Source: Oscillospiraceae bacterium
Lineage (GTDB): Bacteria; Bacillota; Clostridia; Oscillospirales; Acutalibacteraceae
DNA length: 32,403 nucleotides
Direction of reading: 5' to 3'
Assembly (NCBI GenBank): GCA_022779945.1
Contig: JALEYA010000062.1
Coordinates: forward strand, 1 to 32,403
Shown: positions 27,110 to 32,403 of the stretch, piece by piece
How positions within the stretch are numbered: position 1 is the first letter of the stretch
Layout of the letters: each line of letters starts with the position of its first letter
Program-made: the position numbers and the translations under genes
Notes under the pieces: generated by a model
Databases searched by the model: none
What the model saw: the letters and a program-made list of their open reading frames with translations, nothing else
What the model was told of the DNA's origin: nothing

Positions 27110-27475
27110 GCAAGGCGGCTGTGTGCGGCGAAGCCGCAGGTTTGCCGCTTTCGCAGGCAGCGGCAAAAACAAAACCTTTTGGTTTTGTCAGCCGCCGTCC
27201 CGCCTTCGGATGGATTTTACCCGAAACCGCACGGCTGACCGTCACTTATAATCGACAGACTTGCCGTACAAATAAGCTGTTTCTGCGGGTGGAATCTTTC
27301 CGCCGGCAAAGAATAACCCCGCGACCGCAATATGCCTGAAGCGAAAAAAGTCGTTAACTCCAAGCATGTTGTTGGCTTCGACTTTCTACCGCCAGAAAGC
27401 TTTCCCGGGCATATTTCATGCGCCGCAAGGCGTATTTCATTCTTCATATGCCGCAGGCATATTTCATTTATATAA
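27110..27475. repeat. Intergenic run of short palindromes and repeats
   Basis: GCGGCgaaGCCGC; GCCGCtttcgcaggcaGCGGC; AAAACctttTGGTTTT; recurring 'CATATTTCATGCGCCGCAAGGCGTATTTCAT...ATGCCGCAGGCATATTTCAT'. Confidence 0.65.
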
Positions 27476-27516
27476 AGTTACTGCCCGACTCAAAAACAAG
27501 CCGGGCAGTGATTCTT

Positions 27517-28956
27517 TTATTTTGCGTCGTTTACCGCCTGGGTAATCGACTTTGTTTTTTCCATCGCGTCTCTTCCGTAGCGGTCAACGTCGGCACGGTT
27601 TTTGTCGGAATGGGTCAGACAGCCGGCACCGCCGACACAGCCTTCTACGCATGCCATACCCTCAACGAAGTTGGCAGGAAGCACATTCTTCGATTTTCGC
27701 ATCAGGGCGGTTCTGCACTCTTCGATGCCGTTGCAGGTCATCGGCTTGTATTCAAAATCGGCTCCGTGCTCATAAATGCCCTGTCTGACAGCGTCGGTAA
27801 GTCCGCCGCTTCTTCCGAAGATTCTTCCGAAGTAGGAAGCACCCTCAAGCGGCTCTTCTTCAATTTCGGTAATGTCGATATCGCGGCTGTCGAACAGCGC
27901 TTGAAGCTCCTCAAAGGTGATAACCGCGTCGATATACGGTCGGACCTCCGGCTTTCTTGCTTCGGCCTTTTTCGCCGTGCACGGTCCGATGAATACGATC
28001 TTGGCGGTTTTGTCCTGTTCTTTGATGTGCTTGGCAATCGTTGCGGCAGGCGAAAGATTGTCCGAAATATGCTCGGAAAGCTGCGGGAAGTTCTTTTGCG
28101 TATAGGAAACGAAGGCCGGGCAGCATGAGCTTAACAGGAAGCCTTTTTCCGTAAGCTCCTTCGATTCCTTGAATGCAACCATGTCTGCGCCGAGAGCAGC
28201 TTCCTCAATCCGGTTGAAGCCGAGCATTTTAATGCCCTTGATGACTCTTCCGAGTGTCGTGAACTTAAACTGGCTTGAAATAGCCGGCGCGACAATGGCT
28301 ACCATGTTGTATTTTGTGTTGTTTTCGCTCTTTTTGATCAGGTCAATCACGTCAATAATGAACGATTTATCCATGATGGCGCCGAACGGGCACTGATAGA
28401 CGCACGCACCGCAGGCAATGCACTTGTCGTTGTCGATTTTTGCCGCAAATGTCTTTTCGTCCATGGATATGGCCTTGACCTTGCAGGATAATTCGCACGG
28501 ACGGCGGCGGTTAATGATGGCGTTGTACGGGCAGGCTTTGGCGCACTGACCGCAGTTGACGCACTTTGTTTTGTCAATATGGGCTTTCTGCTGGTTGTCG
28601 AGGGTGATTGCCCCCATCTTGCAGACCTCCATACAGCGGTGTGCAAGACAGCCGCGGCAGGCGTCGCCGGTTTCGTAGCCGCTCGACGGACATTCGTCGC
28701 AGGCGATGTCGATGACCTGAATGACGTTCGGGTTGTCGCTGTTGCCGCCGATAGCGATCCGCACTCTTTCGGTGAGGATGGCTCTTTCCTTGTAAACACA
28801 GCAGCGCATGGTCTGTTCTTTTCCGGGAATGATCGTTTTCGGAATGTCAAACATTCTTTCGATCAGCGTATCGTCCCATGCGTGTCTCGATACTTCCCGT
28901 AAAACCTTATATTTCAGGTGCTGAACCTTGGTGTCAAATTTTCTGATTTTATTCAT
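27517..28956 (-). CDS. [FeFe]-hydrogenase family protein with N-terminal ferredoxin clusters (group-B-like)
   Basis: 'CVNCGQCAKACPYNAI', 'CIACGACVYQCPFGAI', H-cluster motifs 'LSSCCPAFV', 'IGPCTAKKAEA', 'GMACVEGCVGGAGCL'. Confidence 0.92.
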   Translation of the reverse strand: MNKIRKFDTKVQHLKYKVLREVSRHAWDDTLIERMFDIPKTIIPGKEQTMRCCVYKERAILTERVRIAIGGNSDNPNVIQVIDIACDECPSSGYETGDACRGCLAHRCMEVCKMGAITLDNQQKAHIDKTKCVNCGQCAKACPYNAIINRRRPCELSCKVKAISMDEKTFAAKIDNDKCIACGACVYQCPFGAIMDKSFIIDVIDLIKKSENNTKYNMVAIVAPAISSQFKFTTLGRVIKGIKMLGFNRIEEAALGADMVAFKESKELTEKGFLLSSCCPAFVSYTQKNFPQLSEHISDNLSPAATIAKHIKEQDKTAKIVFIGPCTAKKAEARKPEVRPYIDAVITFEELQALFDSRDIDITEIEEEPLEGASYFGRIFGRSGGLTDAVRQGIYEHGADFEYKPMTCNGIEECRTALMRKSKNVLPANFVEGMACVEGCVGGAGCLTHSDKNRADVDRYGRDAMEKTKSITQAVNDAK

Positions 28957-28983
28957 ACTGCTTTTTCATTCCTTTCTAAACAT

Positions 28984-29246
28984 ACAAAAGCATGATTCAT
29001 GGCTCGGGCTGTCAGGTAAAGCATGGCACGAGTTACCCCGGAATTGGAATCGCCACGCGATCAGTCGAACACAAAAGCATGATTCATGGCTCGGGCTGTT
29101 AGGTGAAAGTATGGCACGAGTTACCCCGGGATTGGAATCGCCACTCGATCAGTCGAACACAAAAGCATGATTCATGGCTCGGGCTGTCAGGTGAAAGTAT
29201 GGCACGAGTTACCCCGGGATTGGAATCGCCACGCGATCAGTCGAAC
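28984..29246 (-). repeat. Three tandem ~87-88-bp repeats, same family as 6019-6487 in inverse orientation
   Basis: 'ACAAAAGCATGATTCATGGCTCGGGCTGTCAGGT...' begins at 28984, 29071 and 29159. Confidence 0.92.
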
Positions 29247-29995
29247 AGATCAAAGCTTTCTACCCATGAAATCAGCTTGTCGTGTTCCTCGCCGCTGACT
29301 TCGACGGAATAGGAAGCGGCAACGATCGGGATCCACTTTTTGATAAATGATTTCTCTGTTCCTGTTTTTTCACAGTAGATGTCTACATATTTCTTCGCGG
29401 TTTCGATTTCTCCGTCAAGACAGAATAAAAGGCAGGTCATGGCGGCGTCTCCGGCGGCGTTGCCCTGGGTTGCCTTTGACCAGTCAAGAATATAGGCCTT
29501 GCCGTCTTTGTCGAGAATGATGTTCGACGGGTTGAAGTCGCCGTGACAGATCTGCTGACTTTTCGGCATGGCGCTTAGTTTTGAATGCAGGCTGTACCTC
29601 ACTGTTGCGGAAAGCTCGGCTTCGTTGATCTGACGGTTGAGCTTGTCGCGAAGTCTTGTAAGAAAACGCGAACTTTTGCTCTGAAGCTCAATCTGGAGGT
29701 CAATGAACATATTGAAGTATTCGTCAAAGCGGTCGGGATTGTTTTTCATTACACGGTCGAGCGTTTCGCCGTCGATATATTCCGATTCGGTTACCGGCTT
29801 TCCGTCAAGAACGTAAAACGACAGAATGGCCGGAACATTCATACCCGCTTCTTCGACGATGGCCTGATTGAGTGCCTCGTTGAGAATAGCTGCCTTGGAG
29901 CTTGTGGGGGAAAAGATCTTGATGGAACGGTCACCGTCGCGGTAAACCGTTTTGTTGTCTCTTTCGGCAATTACTTTTTCAAAATTCATTTTCAT
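29237..29995 (-). CDS. APH-fold small-molecule/protein kinase-like protein
   Basis: 'QQICHGDFNPSNIILDKDGKAYILDWSKATQGNAAGDAAMTCLLF'. Confidence 0.85.
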   Translation of the reverse strand: MKMNFEKVIAERDNKTVYRDGDRSIKIFSPTSSKAAILNEALNQAIVEEAGMNVPAILSFYVLDGKPVTESEYIDGETLDRVMKNNPDRFDEYFNMFIDLQIELQSKSSRFLTRLRDKLNRQINEAELSATVRYSLHSKLSAMPKSQQICHGDFNPSNIILDKDGKAYILDWSKATQGNAAGDAAMTCLLFCLDGEIETAKKYVDIYCEKTGTEKSFIKKWIPIVAASYSVEVSGEEHDKLISWVESFDLFD

Positions 29996-30128
29996 ACCTC
30001 CGTTTTCAAAACCGCTTTATTTTAACATATAGCCGGTAGTGTTTCAATACCTGTCAAACAAAAAACCGAAGCAAACCGTATGTAATTTGCTCCGGTATTT
30101 CCAGACGTTTCAATATTTGTATAAAAAA

Positions 30129-30767
30129 TCAGTCTTCCGCTTCAAGAAGCTCCTTGTCCTCAAGCTGTTTGGTCAGAAGTGCCAGCGATGCCGCCATGTT
30201 CTCGTCGTGGACAAGAATGTCCGACGGAAGATTCAGATGGATCGGTGCAAAGTTCCAGATCGCCTTGATTTCGCTTTCATACATCAGGTCGGCGACCTGC
30301 TGGGCGGCAAAGTGAGGGACGGTGATAACGCCGATTTTGATGTTCTCTTTTTGGCAAAAGTCTTTTAGCTCGGTGATGTTGTAAATCATCTTGCCCGAAA
30401 CCTCCTCGCCGAAGTTCCGGTTGTCGAAGGCGGCCACGATATCAAGTCCGTAATCACGGAACCCGCCGTAGCCCATAAGAGCCTCTCCCAATTTTCCGGC
30501 ACCGACCAGTACGGCTTTTTTAACCTCACGGTAGCCTAAAAACCGTTCAAGCGTTTCGATAAGCTCCACCCGGTTATAGCCGACCTTGGGTTTTCCTGCG
30601 CCGCTGACGGCGCCTAAGTCTTTCCGGACCTGCACGTCGCCGTACCGGAGCGCGGTGGCAATGGCGGTTGCGGAAATATTGACCTGTTCTTCGGGAAGCT
30701 GTTTGAGATAATTGAGATAGACCGGTAAACGCCTTAGTGTGCTGATTGAAATCTTCATTTTCTCCAC
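30129..30767 (-). CDS. rex: Redox-sensing transcriptional repressor Rex
   Basis: 'ISTLRRLPVYLNYLKQL', 'VNISATAIATALRYGDVQVRKDLGAVSGAGKPKVGY', Rossmann 'AVLVGAGKLGEALMGYGGF'. Confidence 0.97.
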   Translation of the reverse strand: MEKMKISISTLRRLPVYLNYLKQLPEEQVNISATAIATALRYGDVQVRKDLGAVSGAGKPKVGYNRVELIETLERFLGYREVKKAVLVGAGKLGEALMGYGGFRDYGLDIVAAFDNRNFGEEVSGKMIYNITELKDFCQKENIKIGVITVPHFAAQQVADLMYESEIKAIWNFAPIHLNLPSDILVHDENMAASLALLTKQLEDKELLEAED

Positions 30768-30891
30768 CTCACAGTATTCGAATCCATGTTTTCTTTTTTC
30801 AATATAATAGCACAGATTTAAAAATAAGTAAAATATAAAAATTGTATGCCGTTATATCGATAACGGCATATTGATAAAGGAGGGCGAAATA

Positions 30892-32082
30892 TTATGACTT
30901 CGTTTTCTTGTTCTCCCGTATAAAGCGAAGCAGAACCGTAAGAAGAAGCGGAAACAGTACGGCAAACAAGATTCCGTACCGCAGTGTGTCCGAAAATACA
31001 CTCGTGATAAAGCCGACCGCCGCAGGACCCGTGGAGCAACCGAGGTCTCCGAATAAGGCAAGCAGAGCAAACATGGCGGTTCCGCCGTCCGGAATCTGCT
31101 TTGTCGAAAGACTGAACGTACCCGGCCACATCACGCCGACCGAAAGTCCGCAAAGACCGCAGCCGACAAGCGACAGAATCGGATTTTTCGAAAGCGAGCA
31201 TAAAAGATAGCTTGCGATACAAAGCAGAGAGGAGGCGGTCATAACGGTTTTGAGCGAAATTCTTGTGCTGAATTTTGCGTACATCACCCTTGCCGTTCCC
31301 ATTAAAAAAGCAAACATACACGGTCCCAACAGGTCGCCGACGGCTTTTGAAACTCCGAGCCCCGATTCGGCAAATGCCGACGCCCATTGACTCATGGCGA
31401 TTTCGCTGGCTCCCGCGCAAAGCATAATGCCGCCCAAAAGCCAGAAAACGGGTTTTCGAAGAAGAGTGCGGATACCGAGTCCCTTTTGTTCACTTAAAAG
31501 CTTCGGCATCGGAACAGCGGAAAGGTAAAAACCGTTCAGAAACGGAACGATTGCCCAAAGAAACGAAAGAATCCGCCAGTTCTCCGTTGTGAAAAAGCCG
31601 AAAAAGACCGTAGAGAGAAGAACGACGCTCATCTGACCCCAGCAATAGAACGAGTGAAGCAGACTCATTGAGCCGGACTTGTTTTCGGTCGGGCAGGCTT
31701 CGACAAGAGGACTGATGATGACTTCGATCAATCCGCTTCCGGTCGCATAAATAAAAATCGAAATCAAAACGCCGACATACGGATTCGGCAGACAAAACGG
31801 CAGAACACCGAGACAGCAAAGCCCGCCGGCGGCAAGAAAATGCGCGCCGACAATGCTCTTCCGGTAGCCGATTTTATCGACAAAGCCTGCCGACAAAAGG
31901 TCGATAAAAAGCTGCACGGTGAAATTGACCATAATAAGAAGCGAAATCTGACGGTAGGAAAACCCGAACGAGTTTTGCATCGTCAGAAAAAGCAGAGGCA
32001 CAAAGTTGTTGATAATCGCCTGAACAAAATAGCCGATATAGCTTGCGTAAAGGGTGTGTTTAAAATTATTTCTGATAGTCAT
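30892..32082 (-). CDS. MFS transporter
   Basis: About 12 hydrophobic segments; 'DLLSAGFVDKIGYRKSIVGAHFLAAGGL', 'CGLCGLSVGVMWPGTFSLSTKQIPDGGTAMFALLALFGDLGCSTGPAAVGFI'. Confidence 0.9.
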   Translation of the reverse strand: MTIRNNFKHTLYASYIGYFVQAIINNFVPLLFLTMQNSFGFSYRQISLLIMVNFTVQLFIDLLSAGFVDKIGYRKSIVGAHFLAAGGLCCLGVLPFCLPNPYVGVLISIFIYATGSGLIEVIISPLVEACPTENKSGSMSLLHSFYCWGQMSVVLLSTVFFGFFTTENWRILSFLWAIVPFLNGFYLSAVPMPKLLSEQKGLGIRTLLRKPVFWLLGGIMLCAGASEIAMSQWASAFAESGLGVSKAVGDLLGPCMFAFLMGTARVMYAKFSTRISLKTVMTASSLLCIASYLLCSLSKNPILSLVGCGLCGLSVGVMWPGTFSLSTKQIPDGGTAMFALLALFGDLGCSTGPAAVGFITSVFSDTLRYGILFAVLFPLLLTVLLRFIRENKKTKS

Positions 32083-32259
32083 TTGAAATTGAGAGAGGGT
32101 CCTTTCTTGTATTGTCGATGTGTCGGAACGTTTTCTATACTAACATATATCCTGTTTTTTTGCAAATTCAGAGAAAACCGAAAAATATTAACAAACTGTT
32201 AAAACTATTCGGAATTTTGCACAAAGATTGAAAAAATAATGAAAATGTAATAGAATATA

Positions 32260-32403
32260 ACCATAGGCGATCTCTAAAAACCTAAAGGCGTTCGGCATAG
32301 TGCACAAATGATGTCGGATTTTAGGCGAAAATCCGCAGGAATCCTTCCGGATTTCAAGGATTTTCAACAACAAAGACGGCATTAGTTGGGCATTATGACG
32401 AAT
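32260..32403. repeat. Structured intergenic sequence, truncated by window edge
   Basis: GGATTTTaggcgAAAATCC overlapping AAATCCGcaggaatccttCCGGATTT. Confidence 0.4.

Noticed and set aside
28984-29246. Possible tRNA-like element ('GATTCCAATCCCGGGG')
   Set aside because: Resembles a T-arm only superficially; no acceptor/anticodon architecture evident by eye.
28928-29312. Plus-strand repetitive ORFs ('KHDSWLGLSGES MARVTPGLESP')
   Set aside because: Translation of the 87-bp tandem repeat, which continues in another frame; overlaps the end of the well-supported minus-strand kinase.
32188-32202. TTAACAAACTGTTAA palindrome as a Rex operator upstream of the MFS gene
   Set aside because: Half-sites are oppositely arranged to the canonical TTGTTAA-N4-TTAACAA, so proximity to rex alone is not enough; may still be some regulator's dyad.

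Overview
This looks like the oriC-proximal region of a low-GC Gram-positive anaerobe, probably a gut Clostridia/Oscillospiraceae-type genome (inferred from gene content). On the minus strand: recF, an S4-domain protein, dnaN and dnaA. The dnaN-dnaA gap carries DnaA-box-like sites and a TAG-repeat that fits the DnaA-trio in spacing and polarity. On the other side are an 8-oxoG glycosylase and nth, a repeat-rich non-coding island (about 5.9-7.4 kb), an iron alcohol dehydrogenase, a flavodiiron/rubredoxin O2-NO detoxification pair, mfd and a flavodoxin-ferredoxin fusion. Further along are a macrodomain protein with a C-terminal extension, Spx/ArsC, VWA and MerR-TipAS proteins, a bile-salt-hydrolase-like enzyme, two secreted proteins, an AraC regulator, two APH-like kinases, a group-B-like [FeFe] hydrogenase, Rex and an MFS transporter. 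The best leads for undescribed biology are: (i) a promoter-driven, terminator-bounded pair of ~50-aa aromatic-rich ORFs at 10854-11192 that the ORF track missed; (ii) a ~0.85-kb nested inverted-repeat element at 6470-7311; (iii) a ~87-92-bp repeat family shared between 6.0-6.5 kb and, inverted, the tandem array at 29 kb; (iv) hydrolases with amphipathic C-terminal tails, one with Cys in place of the expected nucleophile Ser. All calls were made by eye, with no database search.
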